From Odobenus rosmarus divergens (Eukaryota > Chordata > Mammalia > Carnivora > Odobenidae): a stretch of 64,000 nucleotides of DNA. Of the stretch, positions 49,270-60,784 are shown one piece after another; within the stretch, counting starts at the first letter, position 1; each line of letters opens with the position of its first letter. The translations under genes and the position numbers were made by a program. The notes beneath the pieces were generated by a model. The model did no database searches. It was not told where the DNA came from and worked only from the letters and a program-made list of their open reading frames with translations. The stretch spans positions 1,893,347 to 1,957,346 of the forward strand of contig NW_004450276.1 in the NCBI RefSeq assembly GCF_000321225.1. The letters are read 5' to 3'.

Positions 49270-49400
49270 GCCAGTCATAGCAACCCCAGATAAGCTGAAT
49301 CAGGATCTCTGAGGATGGGACTTGGGCATATTTAAATTTTTAAAAACAAAACCTCATTGGATTCTGATTGGTATCCCCAATTGTGAGCAGTGGTTTTCAC
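49270..49400 (+). mobile_element. MER5A (hAT) fragment, first of a pair
   Basis: AGCTGAATCAGGATCTCTGA, GGGACTTGGGCATATTTAAA, TTGTGAGCAGTGGTTTTCAC. Confidence 0.6.
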
Positions 49401-49555
49401 TTTTTTACTACACATTCGGATTGCCTAAGGAGCTTGAAATTTTTCTGACTTCCAGACTGAACCCTAGATAATTAAATCATAATTTTGGTGGAGGATAGGG
49501 CCAGGCACAAGTAATTTTTAAAACCCCCCAGGTGATTTACACTTGTGAATGTGAT
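49390..49555 (+). mobile_element. MER5A (hAT) fragment, second of a pair
   Basis: GTGGTTTTCACTTTTTTACT, ATTCGGATTGCCTAAGGAGC, CAGGTGATTTACACTTG. Confidence 0.6.
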
Positions 49556-51194
49556 TCAAGTGGATGGGCAGAAAGCAAGCAGGGGCAGTTTATACCTGTT
49601 AACACCTCAATGTCTTTGTGAAATAGGAAGCAAAATTACCTGCAGAGAGCACTGGGGATGGATGGAAGGGAGAGAATCTGTAACAGGATGGGTAAGGTTT
49701 GGAATAATAGCTGAGGGTCAAGGGCAGGGAGATGGATGGATGAGAGATGCATAGGGTTCGGCAAAGGATGGAAACCAGGAATTTGTCCTGCGACCAATCA
49801 AGATTATGAGAGCTTTCTTCAGTGATACTGAGAAATCTGGGCACTGATTGTAGAAAAGATGGAACTGAAGGGCTGATCCAGGTTTAGAGGTTCGCAGAAC
49901 CTGAGTGGAAGAAGGGAAAGGATCTGTTATTTTATTAGTTATTTCTTCTTAGTGAGTTATACAATTTCTTAAACGAATGACAATGATGATTTTTATTGAA
50001 CTTCTAAGCTATTTCCAGTGAATCATGGGCCACCTGTGAACACATATGCAGGGACTCACCCGTTGGGTACTCACCAGAGGCATCTTTTCACAATACATAT
50101 GCGTGAACACTATCTACTGATCAGTACACCAGGGGACAGTTGTCGGGGTCTCAGCATATACAATTAACTTCTTCAGGTTAAATGCCTTAGACCAGCAATT
50201 TCTGGCTTGAAGAATATGCAAGGCCTGGCATCCGCAATTTTTAAAAGTTCCGCAAACAGTTCTGATACCCACCCTGACGGAGAGCCCCTGGTGATAGGAA
50301 GTATTGGGAATTGTGACATATACCAAGTTAAAAGCTGAGAGCCCAAATCCAAATTCCTGAAGCTATTTGCTTTCCAGATTTCCTTGAAATGGAATGCAAC
50401 ACACTTCAACCAGATAGAATGTAAGAGATGCCACAGACAGTAAAGGGGGGAAAAAGGGACGCTGCTTTTCTCTGAATAAAATAAATGGCACTTTGAGTTC
50501 CCCTTTGTTTCTTTTTAAGAAAAAGCTTATTATACAATATGAGCCCAGCGTGTGAGCTGGTTTCCATAATGTGTTTTGCAATGGCTTTAGAGAATGTGTA
50601 TGAGGAACACTGTGTTCGGGGCCATGCCAAAATGGGGAGTATTTCCTTCATACCCTCCTTTTGCTACTTAGAAAAAGGAAGTTTCAGAAAAGTATGTACG
50701 TTTGTTCTAGGATTTTTCCCCTTCTCAAGAAATAAGTAGCTATTTACCAGACTGGGATGAGAGAAGAGTAGAATTTCTGATTTATACCTTCTAATGAAGT
50801 ACAAGGTGTCAGGATTAGGTCAGTGGGTATTGGGCCAGAAACTATATTGTAGCAATCCTCATGCCAAAACACATAGGACATCAGGTGCTATCAAATTGTG
50901 ACCCTATGATTAGGACAACTTTACATGGTTATAGCAATTCAGCATTTAATTTTTACTTTCTTCCTACATGGAGAAAATTTATGAACAATTTTAGTATATC
51001 AAGTGAGATTCTTGAGATTTGCAGGATATTTTCAAAGTAAATATTTTTGGGAGACTGATAGAAATAAGGGGGCATGAAGAACTTAACATGCATTACTTTG
51101 TTACAATACCAAGCCTTGTTCTTCCTATCATTATTAGTCAGCAAAGATTATGGCCCCAGATTGAAAGTAAAGGCATAGGTCATTGATTTTCAAT
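49556..51194. other. Intron 3, mostly unrecognised
   Basis: Contains 50147-50223, which resembles 47645-47723. Otherwise no supported feature. Confidence 0.4.
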
Positions 51195-51210
51195 ATCTAG
51201 ATTTTCTTGG

Positions 51211-51418
51211 GGTACCTGGGGGTGGCTTAGTTGGTTAAGTGTCTGTCTTCAGCTCAGGTCATGACCCCAGTGTCCTGGGATGGAGCCCCATGTCAGCTTT
51301 CTGCTCAGCAGGGAGCCTGCATTTCCCTCTCCCTCTCTTCTTCCCCCAGCTTGTGTACTCTCTCTCTCTCTCTCTGTCTCTGTGTGTCAAATAAATAAAT
51401 ACAATCTTTTAAAAAATA
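51211..51418 (+). mobile_element. CAN SINE
   Basis: Head GGGTACCTGGGGGTGGCTTAG (one-G insertion), tail AAATAAATAAATACAATC. AGATTTTCTTG repeats at each side. Confidence 0.92.
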
Positions 51419-53069
51419 TACAGATTTTCTTGTCTTGGAGTGAAGAGAGAATAAAGCAGGTTGTTGAGCTGATGGTCTGCATAATGTATGGACGTCCTTG
51501 GTCATTTTGTGCTAAACATCGTGGGGTCCTTTGTATGGAGCACCATTTTGCTGTGGCTCTGCTTGCACCTGCTATTTCAGAACCCCAAGTCCCCCTATTT
51601 CTGGATGGGGGTGGTATTCTTAGTCTGTGTCCTATGAACTCACAAACACTGTCTTCTCAGAATCACACATGGGCATTTTTGTCCTTTGGTGAGCCCTGAT
51701 GCTGCCGGTGCCTGGGAAGCCTTTGCAAGGTCTTGAATCAGACTGCTGCAATAGGAACCATCTCCCGTTGATGTCTGTCCCAGTCCTGCTGGGCGATGCC
51801 GGTGACACTTCGCTCTGGCTGTGATCCTGGGCCCAAAGCCGTGTGTGACGTCTTCTCTCACCAGTGAGTTGAGCATGTGCCCAGGCCATGCTGCCAGGAC
51901 CTCCTAATGTCCTCCAGGGCTTGTTAGCTGTGTCAGTTGCATAGTCTCACTTAAAGAGCTCTCTCTAGGATCTAGACCGCAATCTTAGGGCAGACCCAGT
52001 GCAGGACTCCGGAGACCTTCTTCCTGTTGAATGGAGGGTAGACGGAGGGTGTGTTGTTAATCCACCTGGCTTTAATGCTCTGGCTTACTTGCCTTCATGC
52101 ACATTCCCCCTGCAAGATGCCCATTGCTCCCTTATGTGAACAGACCCCTGAACAGGAATGTCTCCCATCTTTTATACAGCAAATCTTTGGGGAGGATCTA
52201 TTGCATATCAGGCACTCCGCTAGGTCCTGTGGGTACAGTGGTGAGTGAAAACGGGCAGAGTCCCCCTTTTATGGAGCTCTCGGTTTAGTGGACATAATAG
52301 CACATCAATAAATTACACTAGCAAATGTGTATAATTAAAGTTGAGGCAAGCGCTCTGAAGGCTAAAAACAGGCTCATTCCCATGTGTGTCCATTTCTGTC
52401 ACCCAGCTTGGGTTCCTGCTGGGATTCCAAACTTTGTTCTGTATCCAAGCACTTACTAGTAGAGGCATTTCAAACCATTTCAAAGTCTAGAATTATTTAT
52501 ATTTGGAAATAAGATACCCATACGCTTTTTCAACATTTTACTTTACTTTTTATGTTTTATTTAAATATAGTAATATTATATAATAATTATCATATATTAA
52601 TATGTATATTATATTTATAGTTGTCCATATATTTAATATATTATAATGATTATAATTGTTATATTATTATGTATAATGTAATATCTTGTCCAGGAAGGTG
52701 GTCTTTAAACTATCCAACCTTCAAGCTGCAGCAGACAAAGGAATTTTCTTAATATTTTACATTGCCTAAAATCCAGAAATGATATATCTATTTATTCTCA
52801 TGCCTGGTAGGGAACTGGCAGTGAATAGGCTTTAGAATGTACTGGGAAACGGTATAATGCTTTTTCTAAGGAAAGTCCATGAGCTCTTTCAAAATTGATG
52901 ATGGTTTGAATATTTGTCTTGAATTCATTATTATTATGAATTATTATTATTTGGTGAAGACTTTCCTACCATTTTGAACACAGGTAGTAGTATGCTGGTC
53001 AATGTTTAAACCACTGTCTCTCCAGGGAATGCAGGGGAAGGCCCTGATTGGTAGCCTTTGTCCATTTCT
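51419..53069. other. Intron 3, no gene feature
   Basis: An L2-like piece at 52170-52360 and an AT-rich patch at 52555-52690; nothing else recognised. Confidence 0.45.
52170..52360 (-). mobile_element. L2-like fragment
   Basis: ATTGCATATCAGGCACTCCG, TATGGAGCTCTCGGTTTAG, GCACATCAATAAATTACAC. Confidence 0.55.
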
Positions 53070-53086
53070 CTGGTGTAATTACTCCT
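53070..53086. repeat. Target-site duplication, left copy (U2 insertion)
   Basis: CTGGTGTAATTACTCCT, identical to 53121-53137; the two copies bracket the U2 fragment. Confidence 0.92.
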
Positions 53087-53120
53087 ACAGTTGATCTTAG
53101 CCAAAAGGCCGAGAAGCGAT
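53087..53120 (-). pseudogene. RNU2: 3'-truncated U2 snRNA retro-pseudogene
   Basis: Read on the minus strand from 53120 the sequence starts ATCGCTTCTCGGCCTTTTGG and continues CTAAGATCAA, identical to U2 snRNA nucleotides 1-30. One mismatch follows and then TGTAG, so about 34-36 nt of the U2 5' end are present. It is flanked by perfect 17-bp direct repeats CTGGTGTAATTACTCCT (53070-53086 and 53121-53137). The 5' end of U2 abuts one repeat exactly and there is no poly(A). Full-length U2 is about 190 nt, so it cannot work as an snRNA. This matches the known class of U2 pseudogenes with variable 3' truncation made by LINE machinery. Confidence 0.93.
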
Positions 53121-53137
53121 CTGGTGTAATTACTCCT
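53121..53137. repeat. Target-site duplication, right copy (U2 insertion)
   Basis: Second perfect copy of CTGGTGTAATTACTCCT, abutting nucleotide 1 of the U2 sequence. Confidence 0.92.
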
Positions 53138-53484
53138 TCCATGACCATTTTCAAGCTACCAAGGTGATGTCACTGAACACTGATCATGGAACTGGGAAGA
53201 GATGCACATGATAGACTCTTGTTAGCTGTTGTAAGTTGTCTCTGCCTGAACTGCCTGTATGGGTGAGGTAGCATTTTTCTGTGTGATCTGAGCAGGCAAA
53301 TATGAGAATTAAAGTCCTGACCTCATGAAGGCTCTCTAGTATGACACAGTTTCTCAAACTTTTTGACCCCCGCCCCCCCATAAATGGGATGAGGGGTAAC
53401 AGTGTAACTATAACCAAAGTTTAACAAACTGTAATCACTTTTACTATTTACTGCATTCTTATATTTAGTGATTGCTGTGTTTGA

Positions 53485-53640
53485 TTCGTTTAACACACAT
53501 ATGGCTATTGCTGTATGTCAGGCACCATTTTAAATGTTCTACATATATTGACTTGCTCAGTCCTCATAACCACCCTGTGAAGTAGATGCTGGTTTCATCA
53601 TTTATTACTTGGCAATGAAGTCACTTGTCTTCCAGAGCTC
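53485..53640 (-). mobile_element. MIR
   Basis: TGTATGTCAGGCACCATTTT, CTCAGTCCTCATAACCACCC, TGTGAAGTAGATGCTG. Confidence 0.7.
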
Positions 53641-54084
53641 AGATGTGCTGCTGAAAGGAAACAAACTATACACAGTCCAGTTGAGTTTAGCTGGTAGAGA
53701 GCATCAAAATAACAATGTATATAAGTGCCTTGTTGTGTATTTTAATTTATTACATTTTTTTCCATGACCAAAAGTGCTTTATGTGCTTAAAATACTTTAA
53801 GATATTTGTAATGACTATTAATTTTCTTCTTTTCTAGATTTTTTTTTCCTCAGAGTGTTATTTCTAATTCATTAGCATTTCACCTTCTCTAGAACATTTT
53901 CTTTCAGGAAAGATAGATTTGGGGGACTGTTTATCAAGACTATGTCCTTTCTGGTTCCTCTGCCTTCCACTCTCCCTCTTCAGTGGCTTTCCACTGAGCT
54001 TACAAGAAAGTCCAAAGCCTTTATCATGGCCCATAAGGTGCCACACAGTCTGACTCTGCCACTGATAGTTTGATCTAGAGGCAA

Positions 54085-54290
54085 AGGGTTTGAGGTTCAA
54101 GTTCTGATCTCTCTCCTTGCTATCTGTGTGACCTTAGAAACAATTGTCAATCTCTCTGTGCCTTAGTTTATTCATCTTTCAGGTGGGAAAATAACGCATC
54201 TATGGTATAGAGTTATTCTAAGGATTAAGTGAATTAATGCATAGAAAGGGCTTAAGACAGTGCCTGGTATATAGAGAGCACTTATTAGGT
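54085..54290 (+). mobile_element. MIR
   Basis: GTTTGAGGTTCAAGTTCTGA, CTATCTGTGTGACCTTAGAA, CAGTGCCTGGTATATAGAG. Confidence 0.8.
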
Positions 54291-54299
54291 TTGGGTTCC

Positions 54300-54690
54300 T
54301 CTCCTCTTCTTCCCCCTCTGCTTCCCCAACTCCTTACAAAACTTTCCCTCTTTCGATCCCTCTGGCTGAAAGATCTTTGCACATGCTCTTTTCTACTACC
54401 TAGAATATTCCTTTCTCCATTCTTCACCTAATTCATTCCTACTTATTCTTCAGGTCGCTGCTTAACTGTCACATCTTGAATGAACCTTCCTGACCTCTAG
54501 TCTCACTCAGACTCATACGGAAGTCTCTCATCACAGAACTGACCTTCTTTTTAAAGCCCTGCCACATTTTATTCTTCTGTATTTACTGATGTGATCACAG
54601 GTGACAGCATGGTGAAGGTGGGACTGTTTTCACAGTATTTGCTACCATTCTCTATGTCCGGTTGAAGCTTGGTATGGCACTCTAAAATCT
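54300..54690 (+). mobile_element. L2 3' fragment
   Basis: TTTGCACATGCTCTTTTCTA, CTAGAATATTCCTTTCTC, TGAACCTTCCTGACCTCTAG. Confidence 0.65.
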
Positions 54691-54967
54691 GTCTGCTCCT
54701 AACAGACAACTGGGAGCCTCACTCGTGCATTTTTAATATCAGCTCCATTCCTGTCTTGGCTTTAGGTGCCTTTCCTTATGATTCTTTTTCTCTTATATTT
54801 AAATAACTCTTATTTCTTTCCTATTCTCTTTGCAAGAGGCATACACGTTCACTTTAGAAAATTCTCCACTACTGATTTGTTATGTTGTTCTTAGGTTTTC
54901 CCTGTAAACTATCTAAAACTTTGGGGAACAATTTAGAGATAGAAATACATCAATACAAAGAAATAAT

Positions 54968-55158
54968 CAAGGGGTGCCTGGGTGGCTCAGTTGGTTGAGC
55001 GGCTGACTCTTGGTTTCGGCTCAGGTCATGATCTCGGGGTGGTGGGATCAAGTCCCCTGTTGGGCTCCACTCTGGGTGCAGAGTCTTCTTGTTCCTCTCC
55101 CTCTGCTCCTCCCCCCCACTGATGCACGCGCTCTCTCAAATAAATAATTTAAAAAATA
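54968..55158 (+). mobile_element. CAN SINE
   Basis: Head GGGGTGCCTGGGTGGCTCAG, C/T-rich part, short tail AAATAAATAATTTAAAAAATA. Confidence 0.93.
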
Positions 55159-57394
55159 GATGTGAATTACCTACTTAAACATTTACCTGTGATTAAAATT
55201 ACATGTTCTTAAGTATTTAGCTTGCACAGTGAAGACAATGTTGTTTTGGCGACTGGCATCAGATGTAGGGAACTACAGAATGGCTGTTACTTTTACTTTT
55301 TGCAGGGAAATGTCAACCTCTAGGGAAGTGACTAGATCTCTTTCTTCATGCTTAGATCTTTTATGGATTTTGCACAAATAATACCCTTTTACCCCAATAG
55401 GACACTAACAGCAACAACAAAAGAACAAAGTGGAAATTAAAATAATAATTTGGAGGGGAACTAGTTATTGAATCAAATGGAATAGTATTGAGTACATGAA
55501 AATTTCCATTACTTGGGGGTAAATTTGGGGTCTACTCGAATGACCAACCATTTCTTGGCTTCTTCAACACTACCTTGCCCTCTGGCAGGCCAACAGAATT
55601 CTCCAGCCAATAGTTTTAGTACTTCTCCCTTGGAAAGAAGACAACAGAGTCCCTGTACCCCCAAATCTAAGCTAGTTTCTATTGAGCTATGGAGAGATAT
55701 GAGGCTCCCAGCCCTAATTTCACCAAATACCCATGGGTTGGGACTTTAGTATCTTATAAAAAATGAACTCTAGCTAAAAATTCATTGTTCATCCCACAGC
55801 TCTTATCCACAGATATTAAAATTCTTACTGTTTAAAAATGTTAATGTGTCATGTCTTAGCTTGCCGCTTACTGGCATTGAAACAGTGCTGAATTTGCAAT
55901 CCTCCTCCAAAGCCTACATTATACACTGCATTATTTGTGTTGACAAAGGAATTTGGATTTCCCTTCAAACAGTTTTATCTACTAAGACAGGTGAAGGAGG
56001 GTTCTCCAGGACATGACATACTCTAAGAAACATAATTTCCATGTTGTTTTTTTTTCTTTTGTAAAGTGAGAGCTATAACTGCTGCCAGTGGGCATCTGAG
56101 TTTAAAAAGAGATGATTTTATGAATATTAAAATAATAGTAATTAATATATAATTTTCTTTCTTACCTGACTATTATTTATTAAAATGATACTCATTCATA
56201 CTACTGTGTCATCTAAGATTGGTAAAGAAGTTTCTAAGGGTCCTACCATTTATTTATAAATGATTCATATCAGAAGTAAGTACTATTTCAGGGCACCTGG
56301 GTGGCTCAGTTGTTAAGCATCTGCCTTCAGCTCAGGTCATGATCCCAGGGTCCTGGGATCGAGCCCCACATCGGGCTCCCTGCTCTGTGGGAAGCCTGCT
56401 TCTCCCTCTACCAGTCCCTCTGCTTGTGTTCCCTCTCTTGCTATGTCTCTCTCTGTCAAATTAATAAATAAAATCTTTTTTTTAAAAAAAGTACTATTTC
56501 ATCAAGAATTTAGATTATCTTTTTAGTTTTTCAATTTATTCAATTCACACTTAAAATTTTAAAAAAGAAAACTGAGGTTTGTTCTTTAAACAGCTCCTAT
56601 TTATAGTAATCAAACATTTTATTAGTCATTAATCATTATTTATTTTAAAATGTTTTCACATCAGTTCAATATAGTTCAACAAATTTTTATTGACTTCGTA
56701 TCTTTAACCTTTAGAGTTATTTTGTCTTATCAAGTAATATGACAACTCAGCATGTTTGCTGAGTAAACTTTGTTAAGACCTAACAAATTCTTAGCAAAAA
56801 AAAAAAAAAAATGGTGCTTAACTAGATGAATGTTTGAGGAATAATGTGCTCTACCATTTATGCATAAGAACCACACTATCAACATCAACATTGGTAGTAA
56901 GTTTTGAGATTTGAGGATCCCTCGATAATTCCCCAACCTCAACACACATGTGTGCACAGAGAGGCACACACATGAGTGCATGCACAGACTCACACACGAT
57001 GTGAAGTTCATGAGAAAATATCCTCCTTATTCAGATGCCTGTTGTGTTGATCAGGGATAGCCTTGTGGCCACAAACAAATTGCTTTAGTCTGATCAATTG
57101 TACTGACTGGTTCAAAAACTGAGGATAGTAGAGTTTAAAGAATCTTGGACTGAGTGGCACCCTTCATGAAGACTTTCTCATGGTCAGTCAGATTCCCTCT
57201 CAGGACCAAACTCCAAGCCTGGAGATCTGGATTGTAGTGATCCCTATGGACTTCCTGTAAAAAATGACAGCATTGGACCATTGGACTTTTAGGATCATTT
57301 GATTTTATGATATTTGTATGTTTTATAATTAGTACATGATGTATTGCCTCTAGACAGTAATAGTAGTCATAAAGTTAAGAGATTGTCAATTGGG
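55159..57394. other. Intron 3, no gene feature apart from one SINE
   Basis: A/T-rich. A CA/TG-rich patch at 56940-57000 and a CAN SINE at 56291 are the only identifiable items. Confidence 0.45.
56291..56489 (+). mobile_element. CAN SINE
   Basis: Direct repeats AAGTACTATTTCA (56278-56290 and 56489-56501). Confidence 0.95.
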
Positions 57395-57590
57395 GTCAAA
57401 CAGATCTGGGTGTAAATTCCAACTCTGCCCATTACTAACTGTGTATTTGAATTGGTGTGTCATTTCACCTCTTGGGCTGCAGTTTCTATATTTATAAAAT
57501 GGGATAGTAATCCCCATCTGTCAACTTTTTTTCTGAGGATTAAATGAGATAACGTGTGGAAGTGCTTAGCTCACTAACCAGTTATGGCTA
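57395..57590 (+). mobile_element. MIR just upstream of TMEM236 exon 4
   Basis: GTGTAAATTCCAACTCTGCC, TAAAATGGGATAGTAATCCC, GAGGATTAAATGAGATAACG. Confidence 0.75.
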
Positions 57591-57856
57591 GTACTGTGAA
57601 ATGGTAGAAATGACTTGGGATCCCTATCTAGAAAAATACAAAAATATGAAGAAACTTCTCTGCCTCTGGTTTTTTTTTTTTTGGTCATTATGCCTCCCAT
57701 TTTTGTCTGAAGTTCTATGTGTAAAACAGGTGTCAAACAAGAGAACACTTACAATTTTATCTTTAAATTTTAAAACTTAAGTAAAATTGAAATAAAAACT
57801 TTAATTTACATACAATTTAAACCATTTTAAAATTCAAATAAATCACTTTGTTGCAG

Positions 57857-58440
57857 GTAATGACGATAGACACAGTCATATGGCTACTTTGCAGGAAATA
57901 AAAACTGTGACGGACCAAGTGAAGCAAAATGAAGAAAACCCTTCACCTCCGCAGCCAGCCAGGAGGACCCAGGCATCACTGCCATCGGCCACAAGGATGC
58001 AGAACCCCACTCCAGTGCTGGCGAGACCCCAAGAACCCTCCTTTCACTCGGGAGTCCTGGGAGAAATGTCCCAGCAGGACGACCGTGCCCAGATCTTCCT
58101 GTGGAGCTTTGTGCTGTGGTCTGACACTATAGAAATGGTGCGCGTGGCTGGCCACCCCACTGTGTATAAGTCAGGCTGGCTATACCCAGTCTACATATTC
58201 AGTTTTATTTCTCTCCTTCGAATTATATTAACTCCTCAGAACCCTCTTCTGAATTCCCTGGGCATCCTTCTCCAGGATTTACCCTTTATTTTTGTCAGAG
58301 TTAGTTTAGTCATTGCCCTGGGAACCATTACTCCTGTACTGGGTCTTTGTAAAAACATACTAGTGACTCTCTCTTATGTGTACTTCAATCACTTAACCAA
58401 ATTCAGGGCTTTCTCTACTTTTGAAACGTCTTCATTCTAA
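57857..58440 (+). CDS. TMEM236: TMEM236 coding exon 4 with stop codon (residues 158-351)
   Basis: Last coding exon, after a CTTTGTTGCAG acceptor. It first encodes a polar, proline- and glutamine-rich loop (about residues 160-235: [19 protein letters not shown] and onward), the part that varies most in this family. Then come conserved hydrophobic segments: [20 protein letters not shown] (about 238-257), [16 protein letters not shown] (265-280), [20 protein letters not shown] (299-318) and LVTLSYVYF (326-334). The stop is TAA at 58438-58440. The four exons total 1056 bp, giving 351 residues, the human length as I remember it. No disabling change is seen, so the locus looks intact. Confidence 0.94.
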
Positions 58441-58760
58441 AGAGAAAATGTAATATAGTCAAACCTCCCCATTATGCATGTGTACACATTTGTAATTTTT
58501 TTTTTTCTGGGGCATAAGTTTTTGTACTATGTAAAGAAATGAGGAATACGTTGTAGAGAATCACTGTTTTTAATAACTGTAGCATATCACTTTTTTAAAA
58601 ATGTATTCAAATGATGTTAAATTTAAGTAAAGTTTTATTCTTATGTTAACTCCCCTGGATTTAATGTTAGTCATTTTAGTTATGTATACCACACTTTTTC
58701 TCAAAACACTCTTCATTAAAGCCTTAAAAAAATTAGAACATGTTTTCCCACTAAGCCCAA
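58441..58760 (+). other. TMEM236: TMEM236 3' UTR (partial definition)
   Basis: A/T-rich noncoding sequence directly follows the stop codon. An ATTAAA hexamer at 58715-58720 is the first reasonable polyadenylation signal I see, but the true 3' end cannot be set from sequence alone. Confidence 0.4.
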
Positions 58761-59554
58761 GAATGAGATTCTTATCATTTATATAAATTAAAGAGCATTA
58801 CAAGACTTAGATAGAACTATTTTTTTAGAAAATATACCTCAAGTTCTTGAATAATTTTTAGATTATACTTTTTAACAATTTGAATTGTAGTTTTAGGGTC
58901 TTCTTCACACATGGGATTATGTTCTTTAATACACTGTGGCAAGTGACTTTTATGTAATCGACGAATTTCAGCATAAACAGCAATTCAGTTTAACAGATGT
59001 TTGGTTCAGTTTGAGGCACAGTTCTTTCACTAGTACTGAAGTATTAATGTAAATACTGTTTAGTAGAATGAAGTCTAGGTACATCAGTAATACCTAAAGT
59101 TTTATAATAGGAAGAAGCCGTACATTGAAGATGTGGATTTCAAAGAATATTTTGTTTGTGGAATTTCAGACCATCCTAAAACCAGTTGCACGCCCTGTTT
59201 AGAATTAGACGTTCAGCTTATGAATATAGCAACAAATGCTTAGTGTTTTATGTGATAATATGTAATGAATATCTTGATATTAAGTGATTAGATACATAAT
59301 TGTGAAATTTGCTTTCACTGTATTGGGACACTCTTGGATATTCAGCTGCTAGAAAAATTTGGGAGGCTCATGTGTGCAGAGTAATGTGTTAAACTAGCAA
59401 GTCTCTTCAGTGATCTGTGGCAACAAATAGCTTACGGATGGATAACTGAACTTACCCGCCACCCCTACCCTCCACCAAATTCCCCAGTCTCACTGGCCCC
59501 CTGTGCTTTATGGTTTTTCCTCACAATATAAGAAAAGATCTATTCACAGTTATT

Positions 59555-59750
59555 AAAAGCTTAGCTTCTAGCTTTATGGCTTGGGGCAAGTTCTTTGACC
59601 ACGGTAAGCCCTAGTTTCCACATCTAAAACATGAGACTAATAACAGTACCTTAGTAGGTTAGAATTGTACTTTAAGAAAATTGAGAGGATTATATGAGAT
59701 AGGAAATGCTCTCATGACATTGTCTGGCAAACAATAATAACCCGATAAAT
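59555..59750 (+). mobile_element. MIR
   Basis: GGGGCAAGTTCTTTGACCAC, CACATCTAAAACATGAG, CATTGTCTGGCAAACAATAA. Confidence 0.6.
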
Positions 59751-59919
59751 TCTAAATGTTTCAAATGTACCAAATCCCAGAGAAACAAGTAGCTAAATGC
59801 ATTGTTTTAATTTCCCTGTCTCATTCTTTGCGGCATCCCTGTTCACTGTCTGGGAAGAAAAATTTTAACCATGCATTTGTGAAAAATAATATGTAAAGTC
59901 TTCAGATTACCTCAGATTA

Positions 59920-60118
59920 GGGGCGCCTGGGTGGCTCAGTTGGTTAAGCGACTGCCTTCGGCTCAGGTCATGATCCTGGAGTCCCGGGATTGAGTCCCAT
60001 GTCGGGCTCCCTGCTCAGCAGGGAGTCTGCTTCTCCCTCTGACCCTCTTCCCTCTCGTGCTCTCTATCTCTCATTCTCTCTCTCTCTCAAATAAATAAAT
60101 AAAATCTTAAAAAAAAAA
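59920..60118 (+). mobile_element. CAN SINE, young near-consensus
   Basis: Head GGGGCGCCTGGGTGGCTCAG through AATAAATAAATAAAATC and A-tail. Direct repeats AGATTACCTCAGATTA / AGATACCTCAGATTA. Confidence 0.96.
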
Positions 60119-60784
60119 AGATACCTCAGATTATAATTTTTCATCAAGTAGTATTAGGTTCAAAGTGATCAAATATACAGATTAAAGTTGTTGTGGCTAT
60201 TGATTCATCAGGCATTTGACTGTCCCTCCTGAGTTTTCATAGAGCCTGATTGTAGCACTCAGTTAAGACTTTCATTATGGACTGGCTTTATTGAGTTCCC
60301 CATTAATGTTTAAGTCCTTAATCTTGTTTAACAATGTATCTCTCACCTCATCTGTCAATCCAACAGTAACTTATAATACTTATAACTCTTAAAAAATGAG
60401 AATTGAAATAATTTCTTTCAAATAATGCTATGATAATCTTTTTTAATTAAGGAAAACCTATGATGAAGTAGTTGATTTGTAATATTCTTATTTATGAAAA
60501 TATTTTACATACATTTATATTTATCTTTATGTTGGAATTCACAGAGTGAACAGTGCTCAAACTCTAAATATTACTGAGTTTAGAATGCATTTTATGTCTA
60601 ATATTTGAATATGGATGTACCTGATATATTGGGAAGTCATAACACTTTATCCAAATAGTAATCCTACATGCACATGTACATGTAGAAGGAAAATTATTGA
60701 GTAACTAATTTAGTATTTTATTTCAAGAGTATACACATGTTTATAAAGTTCAAGTCTATGTTTTTTTATATTTAATACTTTTCA

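Larger units (their letters stand above)
41929..57856 (+). other. TMEM236: TMEM236 intron 3
   Basis: About 15.9 kb. It contains the 33-bp minisatellite, an old L1 with two insertions, MER5A copies, a U2 snRNA retro-pseudogene, MIR/L2 pieces and CAN SINEs at 51211, 54968 and 56291. Confidence 0.85.
58761..60784. other. Downstream of TMEM236, intergenic or distal 3' UTR
   Basis: A/T-rich; contains one MIR and one young CAN SINE. No exon of MRC1, the human downstream neighbour, is recognised. Confidence 0.45.

Noticed and set aside
57929..58132. 67-residue frame within TMEM236 exon 4
   Set aside because: A different reading frame of the same exon; the frame joined to exons 1-3 is the real one.
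194..60118. tRNA-like heads in the many SINEs as tRNA genes
   Set aside because: They are tRNA-Lys-derived SINE heads with diverged sequence and SINE bodies, not functional tRNA genes.
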